Part shown: piece by piece, positions 6,205-13,387 of the stretch
How the letters are laid out: each line of letters opens with the position of its first letter
Position numbering within the stretch: the stretch's first letter is position 1
Assembly: GCA_041584475.1 (NCBI GenBank)
Contig: JBFHDX010000103.1
Coordinates: 1-13,387 of the forward strand
Reading direction: 5' to 3'
From: JBFHDX01 sp041584475
Lineage (GTDB): Bacteria > Pseudomonadota > Alphaproteobacteria > UBA8366 > JADFVY01
Length of the DNA stretch: 13,387 nucleotides
Position numbers and translations under genes: made by a program
Notes under the pieces: model-generated
Told to the model about the DNA's origin: nothing
Databases searched by the model: none
Seen by the model: only the letters and a program-made list of their open reading frames with translations

Positions 6205-8095
6205 GTCTTGCCTCGGACTCGCTCGGAGTTAGCGCGACCTGCCGGTTCAGCGGGTCGAGCGCACTGTAGACCGGCCAGTCTCCGGCGACAATGTTCTCCA
6301 GCGATGGTCGAGGTTGCCCGAGTCGATCCCGGTACAGCCAGTAATTCGCCAGCACGCGCTCGACGTAGACGCGCGTCTCGCGGCGCGGGATGCTCTCGAT
6401 GAACAGCAGCGGGTCGTTGCCGAACTCGATCTCGCGCAGCCACTTCCTGAGATTGCCCGGACCGCCGTTGTAGGCGGCAACCGCCATGAACAGGTTGCCA
6501 TCGATGCTCGGCTTCTCCAGCAGGTAGCGGATGTATTTCTGCCCGAGGGTGACGTTGAGCTCGGGATCGTAGAGCTGGTTTCGCCGCCAGCCGCGGAAAC
6601 GGCGGCCGGAGATGAAGCCGGCGGTGCCCGGCATGAGCTGCATGAGGCCGCGAGCGCCGGCATGGCTTTTGGCCGTCACCTTGAAGTTGGATTCCTGCCG
6701 CATCAGGGCATAGATCAGCGCGCGGTCGATCTGGAAGCCGTTGCTCGGCGTGTAGGCCGGAAGCGGGTACAGCGCGGCGCCGTGCCAGTGCCCTTCGCGA
6801 CGGTGCATGGCGTTGCCCGTCTGGTAGGCGAGCGCGGCGAACTGCTGCTCGTCGGCGAATGCCATCAACGCTTCGAGCAGGTTCGGCTCGAGCCGTTTGA
6901 CGATGCGCTTGAACTCGGCCAGGGCCAGGCTTTCCTGACCGGCCTCGAGCAGCGCGATGCCGCGTCTGGCGGCGGGAATTCGCAGCAAGTCCCGTGCGCT
7001 GGCGGCGTCCGCAGCCGGTACCGACCAGTCGATCGAATGACGCAGGGCCAGCGCTTCCTGCGCAAGCACGCCATAGAAGGTCAAGGGGTGCTGCGCCGCC
7101 AGCTGCAGCATCGGGACGACCTCGTTGGGTTGCCGCGTGACCAGATAGGCGCGTGCCGCCCAATAGGCACCCGCCGACGCCAGCCACTCGTACTCGTCGC
7201 CGGAGCGGGCGAGTGCGGAGAAGTGCTCGGCCGCGACGTCATGGCGGCCCAGCCGCCACGCGGCAAGCCCGGCCCACCAGTGGCCCTCGGGGACCGCGCT
7301 GCCCGACCGGGCGGCGGCCCGGCCCGCGGTTTCCAGGGCCTTCTCGTCCTTGCCGTACTGAAAGTATGCTCCGCCGATATCTGCCAGCGCCTCGTCGAAG
7401 CTGACATCGTCGAAATGGCGGGCAACACTCTTTGTGTTCAGATATTGGAGCGCCCGGGTCGGGGCACCCATGCGGAGCCAGCGGCGGATTCGGGCCTGCG
7501 CGTAAGCGAGGTTTCGGCTGTAGCGCCGGGCTTCCCGCGAATCGTCGTCCCAGTCTTCGACGCCGGCGGCGGCTTCGCCGCCGGGCGTCGCGGTCGGTGA
7601 GCGCGGTTTCTGCGGCCACAACCAGTTGTCGGGTCGCCGTTTGACGGCGAGTCGATAGACGCGGTCGGCTCCCGGATGGTCGGCGTATGCCGCCATCCAG
7701 TCCTTGAGTTCCCTGTACTGGGCCCGGTACGCGCGCGGATGCATGTAGCGCTGATACAGGACGTGGCCCATCAGGATGCGATCCGACAATTGCCCGATCA
7801 GCTTGTCCGCGGTCTTGAATTTGCCGTCCTTCTGAAGATCGAAGATGCGGCTGTAGAGGTCCGCATCATCGTCGCCCAGCACGCGCATCGCCTGACCGAT
7901 CGTCAGCTCGGGGACCGGCAGCGCCTGGCTCTCCCCGAAACGCGATACCGGCATGTCCGCTTCTTCGGCGGACAGTGGACCCGCCGCAAGCAGGGCGAAC
8001 GCCAAAACGGCGGCTCGCGCCGCCTGCTTCGGCCCCGCGGCCGGACGAAAACGGCTCCGGCCCGGGCTGTGATGCCCCACTTTCGATGACTTCAT
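6194..8095 (-). CDS. slt: Periplasmic lytic murein transglycosylase (Slt70-like)
   Basis: This enzyme cleaves the MurNAc-GlcNAc bond of peptidoglycan, forming 1,6-anhydro ends, and acts in the periplasm. The 633-residue protein begins with a long basic n-region and a hydrophobic segment (28-41) ending PLSA|E, a likely Sec signal with cleavage after residue 43. The middle (about 60-440) is helical and Ala/Arg/Leu-rich, as in the superhelical U-domain of Slt70, interrupted by a polar linker near 155-190 with Pro, Gly and Asp. The catalytic SLT domain covers about 450-585: ALMRQESNF with catalytic Glu468, then HAGARGLMQLMPGTA (478-492), QKYIRYLL and MAVAAYNGGPGNL (537-549). Length matches alphaproteobacterial Slt proteins. 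The 158 nt upstream (8096-8253) contain no gene and no clear promoter. Membrane anchoring is not predicted, so it should be soluble. Confidence 0.93.
   Translation of the reverse strand: MKSSKVGHHSPGRSRFRPAAGPKQAARAAVLAFALLAAGPLSAEEADMPVSRFGESQALPVPELTIGQAMRVLGDDDADLYSRIFDLQKDGKFKTADKLIGQLSDRILMGHVLYQRYMHPRAYRAQYRELKDWMAAYADHPGADRVYRLAVKRRPDNWLWPQKPRSPTATPGGEAAAGVEDWDDDSREARRYSRNLAYAQARIRRWLRMGAPTRALQYLNTKSVARHFDDVSFDEALADIGGAYFQYGKDEKALETAGRAAARSGSAVPEGHWWAGLAAWRLGRHDVAAEHFSALARSGDEYEWLASAGAYWAARAYLVTRQPNEVVPMLQLAAQHPLTFYGVLAQEALALRHSIDWSVPAADAASARDLLRIPAARRGIALLEAGQESLALAEFKRIVKRLEPNLLEALMAFADEQQFAALAYQTGNAMHRREGHWHGAALYPLPAYTPSNGFQIDRALIYALMRQESNFKVTAKSHAGARGLMQLMPGTAGFISGRRFRGWRRNQLYDPELNVTLGQKYIRYLLEKPSIDGNLFMAVAAYNGGPGNLRKWLREIEFGNDPLLFIESIPRRETRVYVERVLANYWLYRDRLGQPRPSLENIVAGDWPVYSALDPLNRQVALTPSESEARRDD
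6211..6214 (-). promoter_or_regulatory. Ribosome binding site for moaB
   Basis: GAGG on the minus strand lies 6 nt before the GTG at 6204, inside the last codons of the lytic transglycosylase gene. It supports the GTG start and an 11-bp overlap of the two reading frames. Confidence 0.6.
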
Positions 8096-8253
8096 GTGAA
8101 CGCGTCCCGCCTAGCTGGCCCCGAAGCAAGCAGCATAGAAAGATCAAAGTAAACATTTCGTGTAGGCGACAGGTGCGGCAGGAATAGGGCCGCGTCGCGA
8201 CACAGTATGGAAATGCTGGTTCGGCACGGCATGCCGGCCCTTGGCCGCCCAGC

Positions 8254-9120
8254 TCACGAAATCGTCTCGAGCTTGTCTCGAAGTGTCAGCAAATCCACCC
8301 AGGCCTCGCGCTTCTGCGCCGGATTGCGAAGCAGGTACGCCGGGTGGAACGTCGGCATCGCCGGAATCGGTCCGCCGAGCTGGCCATCGACGTAGTCGTA
8401 CCAGCGGCCGCGCGCGCGCGTGATGCGCTCGCTGATGCCGAGCACCGTATTCATCGCCGGCCGGCCGAGCGTCACGATCACTTTCGGTTGGAGCAGCGCG
8501 ATGTGGCGACGCACGAACGGCAGACAGGCCGCGATTTCCGCGTCGGTCGGATTGCGGTTTCCGGGGGGCCGCCAGAAAAGGATGTTGGTGATGTAGACCG
8601 ATTGCTCGTCGAGCCCGATGAAGCCCAGCATGCGGTCGAGCAGGCGACCGCTGGCGCCGACGAACGGCAGTCCTGCGCGGTCTTCCTCGGCGCCGGGCGC
8701 TTCGCCGATGAACATGACCGGCGCCTCGCGAGAGCCGCGCGCGAACACGAGGTTCGTCGCCGTACGCTTGAGGGCGCAACCATCGAATCGCTCGACGGCC
8801 TCGCGCAACGCCTCCAGCGTCGCAACCTGCGACAACGCGGCGTCTGGAGCCGTATCAAGCTCTCCGGGCCCGGCCGCGGCGACCGCGGCGTCTGCCCCGG
8901 GCTCCGCCAGAGCCGCGGGCGCAACGGCTCGCGGCGGTGGGTCGGGGGCGGCCGTTTGCGGCAGCGCTTGCGCGGAGGCGGGATCGCGGGCGGGTTTGCG
9001 GTGATCGACCGGGGCATTCTCGATCGCTTCGTCGGCCCCCATTGCCGACTGCCAGTGCAGCATCGCAAGCAGGCTCGACCGCCGCGCCTTCGTGGACCCG
9101 CCATTCCCCGAACCGGTCAC
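8254..9120 (-). CDS. Uracil-DNA glycosylase, family 4-like, with incomplete Fe-S cysteine set
   Basis: This base-excision repair enzyme removes uracil, produced by cytosine deamination or dUTP use, from DNA. With the start at GTG 9120 it has 288 residues. The N-terminal helix region (15-40) is followed by an Ala/Pro-rich linker (about 42-95). The catalytic domain has GCALKRTATNLVFARG (114-129), motif A GEAPGAEEDRAGLPFVG (139-155), YITNILFWRPPGNRNP (176-191), IAACLPFVRRH (196-206) and motif B FHPAYLLRN (258-266). Classical family 4 enzymes hold a [4Fe-4S] cluster with four Cys; here only Cys115 and Cys199 remain, with Lys118 and Trp183 at the other two places by my alignment. The open frame extends to ATG 9192, but AAGGGGG 5 nt before GTG 9120 and a TATAAT box within the extension favour the shorter form. 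The GTG at 9126 is a second option. Confidence 0.9.
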   Translation of the reverse strand: MTGSGNGGSTKARRSSLLAMLHWQSAMGADEAIENAPVDHRKPARDPASAQALPQTAAPDPPPRAVAPAALAEPGADAAVAAAGPGELDTAPDAALSQVATLEALREAVERFDGCALKRTATNLVFARGSREAPVMFIGEAPGAEEDRAGLPFVGASGRLLDRMLGFIGLDEQSVYITNILFWRPPGNRNPTDAEIAACLPFVRRHIALLQPKVIVTLGRPAMNTVLGISERITRARGRWYDYVDGQLGGPIPAMPTFHPAYLLRNPAQKREAWVDLLTLRDKLETIS

Positions 9121-9125
9121 CGACA

Positions 9126-9132
9126 CCCCCTT
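9126..9132 (-). promoter_or_regulatory. Ribosome binding site deciding the glycosylase start
   Basis: AAGGGGG on the minus strand precedes the GTG at 9120 by 5 nt. The alternative GTG at 9126 would overlap it with no spacing, and the far-upstream ATG at 9192 has no such site, so 9120 is preferred. Confidence 0.5.
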
Positions 9133-9162
9133 GCCGCCGCGGCGCCGTGCCGCAACTGCTGT

Positions 9163-9168
9163 ATTATA
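9163..9168 (-). promoter_or_regulatory. Candidate -10 box for the uracil-DNA glycosylase
   Basis: The minus strand has a perfect TATAAT (9168-9163) in an otherwise G+C-rich stretch. The -35 region is poor (TTTTCC or GTTTTC at 16-17 nt spacing). Transcription would begin near 9156, giving a leader of roughly 35 nt before GTG 9120. The plus strand of the same patch reads TATTAT, so a divergent role for the ETF-QO gene is possible but has no matching -35. Confidence 0.4.
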
Positions 9169-9256
9169 GGCCGCATTGGTTCTGGAAAACACCGTATCGG
9201 GGCTGCTAGGTATCGGGTCGGCGCACGCAGCCGCGCGTGCCAGCGCGACGGAGGAC

Positions 9257-9262
9257 GGGAGG
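9257..9262 (+). promoter_or_regulatory. Ribosome binding site for ETF-QO
   Basis: GGGAGG lies 7 nt upstream of the ATG at 9270. It decides this start over the in-frame ATG at 9237, which would add eleven residues foreign to the family. Confidence 0.75.
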
Positions 9263-9269
9263 CCTGGCC

Positions 9270-10901
9270 ATGGATCGAGAGACGATGGAGTACGATGTCG
9301 TGATCGTCGGCGCGGGCCCGTCGGGGCTCGCCACGGCGATCCGCCTCAAGCAGCTTGCCGCCGAGAGTCGGCAGGAGCTCAGCGTCTGCATTCTCGAGAA
9401 AGGGGCCGAGGTCGGCGCCCACATCCTGTCCGGTGCGGTCGTCGATCCACGCGCGCTCGACGAGCTGATTCCCGACTGGAAGACGAAGGGCGCGCCGCTG
9501 AACACGCCTGCCGGTCGCGACCGGTTCTTGTACCTTACCGAATCGCGGGCCATTCGCCTGCCGACTCCGCCGCAGATGCACAACAAGGGCGCCTATATCG
9601 TCAGCCTCGGCAACGTCTGTCGCTGGCTCGCCGAGCAGGCCGAGGCGCTCGGCGTCGAGATCTATCCGGGCTTCGCCGCTGCCGAGGTGCTTTACCACGA
9701 GGACGGGTCGGCGAAGGGCGTCGCTACCGGCGACATGGGCGTGACCAAGTCCGGAGAGAAAGGACCGAACTTTCAGCCGGGGATCGAGCTGCACGCGCGA
9801 CAGACGATCCTCGCCGAAGGGTGTCGCGGTTCCCTGACGAAGCAGCTTTTCGAGCGGTTCGATCTGCGCCGCGACTGTGATCCGCAGACCTACGGCATCG
9901 GTATCAAGGAGCTCTGGGAGGTCGCGCCCGACCGGCACAAACCCGGCGCCGTCATCCACACGATCGGATGGCCGCTCGGCGGCGACGTCTATGGCGGCTC
10001 GTTCGTCTACCATCTGGAGGACAACCAGGTGGCCGTCGGGTTCGTCGTCGGGCTCGACTACAGCAATCCCTATCTCAGCCCCTACATGGAGTTTCAGCGC
10101 TTCAAGCATCATCCGGCGATCCGCCCGACGTTCGAGGGCGGGCGGCGTGTGGCCTACGGCGCCAGGGCGTTGAGCGAGGGCGGGTTCCAGTCGATTCCGA
10201 AGCTCACGTTTCCCGGCGGGCTGCTCGTCGGCGACACGGCGGGTTTCCTCGACGTGCCGAAGATCAAGGGCACGCATACCGCGATGAAGTCGGGCATCGT
10301 CGCCGCGGAGGCGGTGTTCGAGGCCCTCACCGGTGAGGAGGCGCCGCGCGAGGTCGTAGGCTACGCGGAGCGTCTGCGTGGCAGCTGGGTCTGGAGCGAT
10401 CTCTACCGGGCGCGGAACGTCCGGCCGGCGTTCCATCGCGGACGCTGGTTCGGCCTCGCCTATTCGGCGCTGGACACCTATCTCTTCCGCGGCCGCGCGC
10501 CATGGACGTTCCGCAATAACGCGGACCATGATCGGCTGAAGCGCAAGACCGAATGCACGCCCATCGACTATCCGAAGCCGGACGGCGTCATCAGCTTCGA
10601 CCGCCTGACGAACGTCGCGTTCTCGAACACCAGTCACGAGGAAGACCAGCCGGTGCATCTGCAGCTGAAGGATGCGGCGGTCGCGATCGACGTCAATCTC
10701 GCGCTTTACGATGCCCCGGAGCAGCGTTACTGTCCGGCCGGCGTCTACGAAATCGTGACCGACGGCGATAACGCCCCGCGGCTGCAGATCAACGCGCAGA
10801 ACTGCGTCCACTGCAAGACCTGCGATATCAAGGACCCGACACAGAACATCAACTGGGTTGTGCCCGAAGGCGGCGGCGGTCCGGCCTATCCGGGTATGTA
10901 G
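9270..10901 (+). CDS. Electron transfer flavoprotein:ubiquinone oxidoreductase (ETF-QO)
   Basis: ETF-QO is a peripheral inner-membrane flavoprotein that takes electrons from reduced ETF, fed by acyl-CoA and amino-acid dehydrogenases, and passes them to ubiquinone. The 543-residue protein has the FAD-binding GAGPSG (14-19) in VVIVGAGPSGLATAIRLK, LEKGAEVGAHILSGAV (42-57), FPGGLLVGDTAGFLDVPKIK (314-333, second FAD motif) and KGTHTAMKSG (333-342). The C-terminal [4Fe-4S] cluster is complete: Cys488 in RYCPAGVYE and Cys512, 515, 518 in NCVHCKTCDIKDP. The length and ending GGGGPAYPGM are typical. It is full-length with no oddities. The ATG has a good GGGAGG site. EtfA and EtfB are not in the window. 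The following TPR gene starts about 106 nt downstream, possibly in the same transcript. Confidence 0.97.
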   Translation: MDRETMEYDVVIVGAGPSGLATAIRLKQLAAESRQELSVCILEKGAEVGAHILSGAVVDPRALDELIPDWKTKGAPLNTPAGRDRFLYLTESRAIRLPTPPQMHNKGAYIVSLGNVCRWLAEQAEALGVEIYPGFAAAEVLYHEDGSAKGVATGDMGVTKSGEKGPNFQPGIELHARQTILAEGCRGSLTKQLFERFDLRRDCDPQTYGIGIKELWEVAPDRHKPGAVIHTIGWPLGGDVYGGSFVYHLEDNQVAVGFVVGLDYSNPYLSPYMEFQRFKHHPAIRPTFEGGRRVAYGARALSEGGFQSIPKLTFPGGLLVGDTAGFLDVPKIKGTHTAMKSGIVAAEAVFEALTGEEAPREVVGYAERLRGSWVWSDLYRARNVRPAFHRGRWFGLAYSALDTYLFRGRAPWTFRNNADHDRLKRKTECTPIDYPKPDGVISFDRLTNVAFSNTSHEEDQPVHLQLKDAAVAIDVNLALYDAPEQRYCPAGVYEIVTDGDNAPRLQINAQNCVHCKTCDIKDPTQNINWVVPEGGGGPAYPGM

Positions 10902-11007
10902 AACAACCGCAAGCTACGCAGCGACCGAGCCCGCTGGACTGATCGGAGTCGGCCCGGTAGTGTGCGCGGTCCGAGTCGCGAGGGTGAAACGCGGAGTGCG
11001 GTGTTTG

Positions 11008-12792
11008 GTGCTGACGGTCTGGAACGGATGGCGGTCTTCGCCGCTTCGGCGTATCGTCCCCGCCACCCTGGCGGCGGCCCTGGCTGCCTGCGCGGATGCC
11101 GGCCCCGCCCAGACGCCGGCGAACGCCATCGGGCCGGACCCGGACTTCCCGTCGAACTTCGTCGAGCCGGTCGGCCAGAGATCGCCGTTCGGGAACTTCC
11201 TCGCCGGCCGGTTCGCCGAGCGGGAGCGCGATTTCGCCCGCGCGGCGACGGCACTGCAGCGGGCCCTCGAGGAGAACCCGAACGATCTCGCGCTGCTGCG
11301 AAGGACGTTTTACGTGACGCTCGAAGCCGGGCAGCTTCCGACGGCCCTGAAACTAGCCAGGCAGCTCGACGAGTCGGGCCTCGACGTACCCGTCGCGCAA
11401 CTCCTGCTGGCCGCCGAGTCGGTACGGCGCGGTGACTACGATGGCGCGCGACGGCGCCTCGAGCCGATCGACCGGTCGTCCGATCTGGCACGTCTCTCCG
11501 TGCCGCTCGCGCTCGCCTGGACGCATTTCGGCGACGGCCGGGCGAACGCGGCGATCGCGGCGCTGGACGCGCTCGACGAGGCCGGTGGTCTCTCCCTGCT
11601 GCGGGAGTTGCACGCGGGATTCATCTACGATGCACTCGGGCGGCCGGCGGCGGCGGAAACCGCGTACCGCGAGGCCCTCGGCGGCGACGCGACGACGGCG
11701 CCGGTGCGCGTCGTCCGGGCGCTCGGCGGCTTTCTCGAGCGTCACGGCAAGCGCGACGAGGCCCGCGATCTCTACGAGTCCTATGGCGGCGGCGGCACCG
11801 ATGCGTTGCTCTTCGCCGACGCGATCGCCCGCATGGACGAGGGGCGCGTGCCCGAGCCGCTCGTGGCGAACGCGGTCGACGGACTTGCCGAGAGCTTCTT
11901 CGATATTGCGTCGGTGCTGCCGAAGGAACGCGCCGGCGAGGTGGTCCTCGTTTACGTCCGCATGGCGTTGCACCTGCGGCCGGACTTCCCGCTTGCGAAG
12001 CTGCTGCTCGGCGAGGTGCTGGACAGCTTTCGCCGCTACGCCGACGCGGTCGAGGTCTACCGCTCGATCGACCCGGACGGTGCCTATGGCTGGGTCGCCC
12101 GATTGAGGATGGCCGACGACCTTTACGATCTCGGTGACGTGGAGGCGGCGATCGCGACGCTGCGGCAGATGGGACGGGAGCGGCCCGAGCGCAGCGACGC
12201 CCTGGTTCGGCTCGGCAACATCCTGCGCTACGAGGAGCGGTACGACGAGGCCATCGTTGCCTACGACGCGGCGGTCAGGCGGCTCGGGGAGGTGCGGCGC
12301 GAGAACTGGACCCTGCTGTACAGCCGCGGCATCTCGCTCGAGCGGGCGGGCCAGTGGGATCGCGCCGAAACGGACCTGCTGCGGGCGCTTGAACTGGAGC
12401 CCGACCAGCCGTTCGTGCTCAATTATTTGGGCTACAGCTGGGTCGAGCAGGGCAAGAACCTGCACGAGGCCCGCCGCATGCTCGAACGCGCCGTGGCCCA
12501 GCGCCAGGACGACGGCTATATCGTCGACAGCATGGGTTGGGCGCTGTTCAAGCTCGGCGAATTCCAGAACGCCGTTAACTATCTCGAGCGCGCCGTCGCC
12601 CTGCGACCGCAGGATCCGGTCATCAACGACCACCTCGGCGATGCTTACTGGCGCGTCGGGCGCCGGGACGAGGCCCGGATACAGTGGCGCCGCGTTCTCG
12701 GGTTGAAGCCGGAAGACAGGGTCGCCGACGAGGTGCGGCGGAAGCTCGAACGGGGCTTGCCGCCGGTCGGCGCACCGCAGGCCAGCGGGTGA
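11008..12792 (+). CDS. TPR-repeat lipoprotein (PA4667-like)
   Basis: The 594-residue protein has a lipoprotein signal peptide. Basic residues (SSPLRR, 10-15) precede a hydrophobic stretch (16-27) and the lipobox LAAC with Cys28. Ala at +2 suggests outer-membrane sorting. The mature part is nearly all tetratricopeptide-like helical hairpins. They start at ERDFARAATALQRALEENP (about 71-89) and are clearest at the C-terminus in NWTLLYSRGISLERAGQWDRA, NYLGYSWVEQGKNLHEARRM and WALFKLGEFQNAVNYLERA. It ends INDHLGDAYWRVGRRDEAR. TPRs bind proteins or peptides; the partner is unknown. The open frame starts at 10858 inside ETF-QO, so the true start is uncertain: GTG 11008 or TTG 11005, after GGAG at 10993, gives a normal signal peptide, while GTG 10984 and 10996 are alternatives. 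The stop overlaps the ispE start (GTGA). Confidence 0.85.
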   Translation: MLTVWNGWRSSPLRRIVPATLAAALAACADAGPAQTPANAIGPDPDFPSNFVEPVGQRSPFGNFLAGRFAERERDFARAATALQRALEENPNDLALLRRTFYVTLEAGQLPTALKLARQLDESGLDVPVAQLLLAAESVRRGDYDGARRRLEPIDRSSDLARLSVPLALAWTHFGDGRANAAIAALDALDEAGGLSLLRELHAGFIYDALGRPAAAETAYREALGGDATTAPVRVVRALGGFLERHGKRDEARDLYESYGGGGTDALLFADAIARMDEGRVPEPLVANAVDGLAESFFDIASVLPKERAGEVVLVYVRMALHLRPDFPLAKLLLGEVLDSFRRYADAVEVYRSIDPDGAYGWVARLRMADDLYDLGDVEAAIATLRQMGRERPERSDALVRLGNILRYEERYDEAIVAYDAAVRRLGEVRRENWTLLYSRGISLERAGQWDRAETDLLRALELEPDQPFVLNYLGYSWVEQGKNLHEARRMLERAVAQRQDDGYIVDSMGWALFKLGEFQNAVNYLERAVALRPQDPVINDHLGDAYWRVGRRDEARIQWRRVLGLKPEDRVADEVRRKLERGLPPVGAPQASG

Positions 12793-13387
12793 CGACGGTC
12801 GTCGACGCGCCGCTCGCGCTGGCGGCACATGCGAAGCTCAATCTCTACCTCCACGTTACAGGCCGCCGAGCCGACGGGTATCATCTGCTCGACAGCCTGG
12901 TCGTCTTCGCCGAACTCGCCGACACGCTGGTGCTGGCCCGCGACGACGACCTGACGCTCGCGGTCGACGGCGAATTCGCGAGGGCCGCCGGCCCCGTCGA
13001 CGACAACCTCGCGATGCGGGCGGCCCGGCGCTTGCGGCAGGCTTGCGGGGCATCGGCGGGCGCGCGCATGCGGCTGACCAAGCGGATTCCGGTCGCCGCC
13101 GGACTGGGTGGTGGATCGGCTGACGCCGCGGCCGCCCTCGTCGGGCTTGCGCGGCTCTGGGGCGACGATGCGGGCCGCGCGGACCTGCACGCGATCGCTC
13201 TGCAGCTCGGGGCCGACGTGCCCGTCTGCCTCGCGGGTCGGCCCGCCTTCGTCGCCGGGATCGGCGAGCGTCTGAGCGCCGCGCCGGTACTGCCGGAACC
13301 CGGCCTGCTGCTTGTCAATCCCGGCATCCAGCTGGCGACGCGCGACGTCTTCGGCGCATTTCGGGGTGGCCTCTCTGGGCCGGGCCG
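12789..13387 (+). CDS. ispE: 4-diphosphocytidyl-2-C-methyl-D-erythritol kinase, N-terminal 199 codons (cut by right edge)
   Basis: IspE phosphorylates CDP-methylerythritol with ATP in the non-mevalonate (MEP) isoprenoid pathway. The visible part shows HAKLNLYLHVTGRRADGYH (14-32, with catalytic Lys16), the GHMP-kinase ATP loop PVAAGLGGGSADAAAAL (101-117), and LGADVPVCLAGRPAFVAGIG (140-159) with catalytic Asp143. This corresponds to Lys10 and Asp141 of the E. coli enzyme. About 90 C-terminal residues should lie past the edge. The start is GTG 12789, sharing GTGA with the TPR gene stop; no strong ribosome site is visible, so coupling is likely. Its presence shows the MEP rather than the mevalonate route. 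Confidence 0.95.
   Translation, partial: MTTVVDAPLALAAHAKLNLYLHVTGRRADGYHLLDSLVVFAELADTLVLARDDDLTLAVDGEFARAAGPVDDNLAMRAARRLRQACGASAGARMRLTKRIPVAAGLGGGSADAAAALVGLARLWGDDAGRADLHAIALQLGADVPVCLAGRPAFVAGIGERLSAAPVLPEPGLLLVNPGIQLATRDVFGAFRGGLSGPG

Noticed and set aside
6314..7600. 428-codon plus-strand open frame
   Set aside because: It is antisense to the lytic transglycosylase and has no family resemblance.
8227..8247. CGGCATGCCG palindrome and CGGCC-CTT-GGCCG hairpin downstream of the glycosylase, as a terminator
   Set aside because: The stems are short and no T-run follows on the minus strand, so an intrinsic terminator is not supported.
9117..10811. 564-codon minus-strand open frame
   Set aside because: It is antisense to ETF-QO, which is unmistakable on the plus strand. 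The composition is that of a shadow frame.
11353..12828. 491-codon minus-strand open frame
   Set aside because: It is antisense to the TPR gene and the start of ispE. No domain is recognisable.

Overview
The window is G+C-rich bacterial DNA (about two thirds G+C by eye), densely packed with genes. The gene families and their order suggest an aerobic alphaproteobacterium, probably Rhodospirillales or a relative. This rests on an RNase HII starting VPDF, a PA0069-type radical SAM protein, an ETF:ubiquinone oxidoreductase, and a family 4-like uracil-DNA glycosylase of the form I associate with this class. No tRNA, rRNA, CRISPR array, insertion sequence, phage gene or integrase was seen. This is mostly housekeeping chromosome, and I found no convincing undescribed multi-gene system.

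Layout, in four strand blocks. (1) Minus strand, 1-4107, read right to left: an aminoglycoside-phosphotransferase-like kinase, a PA0069-family radical SAM protein, a Kef-type cation:proton antiporter, and the N-terminal 106 codons of rnhB, cut by the left edge. The antiporter and rnhB overlap by 8 bp. (2) A 294-bp non-coding stretch (4108-4401) separates this block from a divergent plus-strand pair, 4402-5672. The pair encodes two small glycosyltransferases of the TIGR04283 and TIGR04282 families (rSAM/selenodomain-associated, also called arsenosugar biosynthesis transferases), joined by a GTGA overlap. (3) Minus strand, 5677-9120: a uracil-DNA glycosylase, a periplasmic lytic transglycosylase and moaB. 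The last two overlap by 11 bp, and moaB ends only 4 nt from the converging glycosyltransferase. (4) Plus strand, 9270-13387: ETF:ubiquinone oxidoreductase, a TPR lipoprotein, and ispE overlapping it by GTGA and cut by the right edge.

Functionally the window mixes DNA maintenance (RNase HII, uracil-DNA glycosylase), cell-wall turnover (lytic transglycosylase), ion homeostasis (Kef-like antiporter), cofactor and isoprenoid synthesis (MoaB, IspE), electron entry from acyl-CoA and amino-acid dehydrogenases into ubiquinone (ETF-QO), and an outer-membrane TPR lipoprotein. The less understood genes are the radical SAM protein, the APH-like kinase and the glycosyltransferase pair. Six of the eleven genes appear to start with GTG, mostly where genes overlap, so translational coupling is a recurring theme. 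The points most worth a second look are the glycosyltransferase pair without its usual radical SAM partner, the uracil-DNA glycosylase that lacks two of four expected Fe-S cysteines, the kinase without the usual catalytic-loop His, and the antiporter lying between the radical SAM gene and rnhB.
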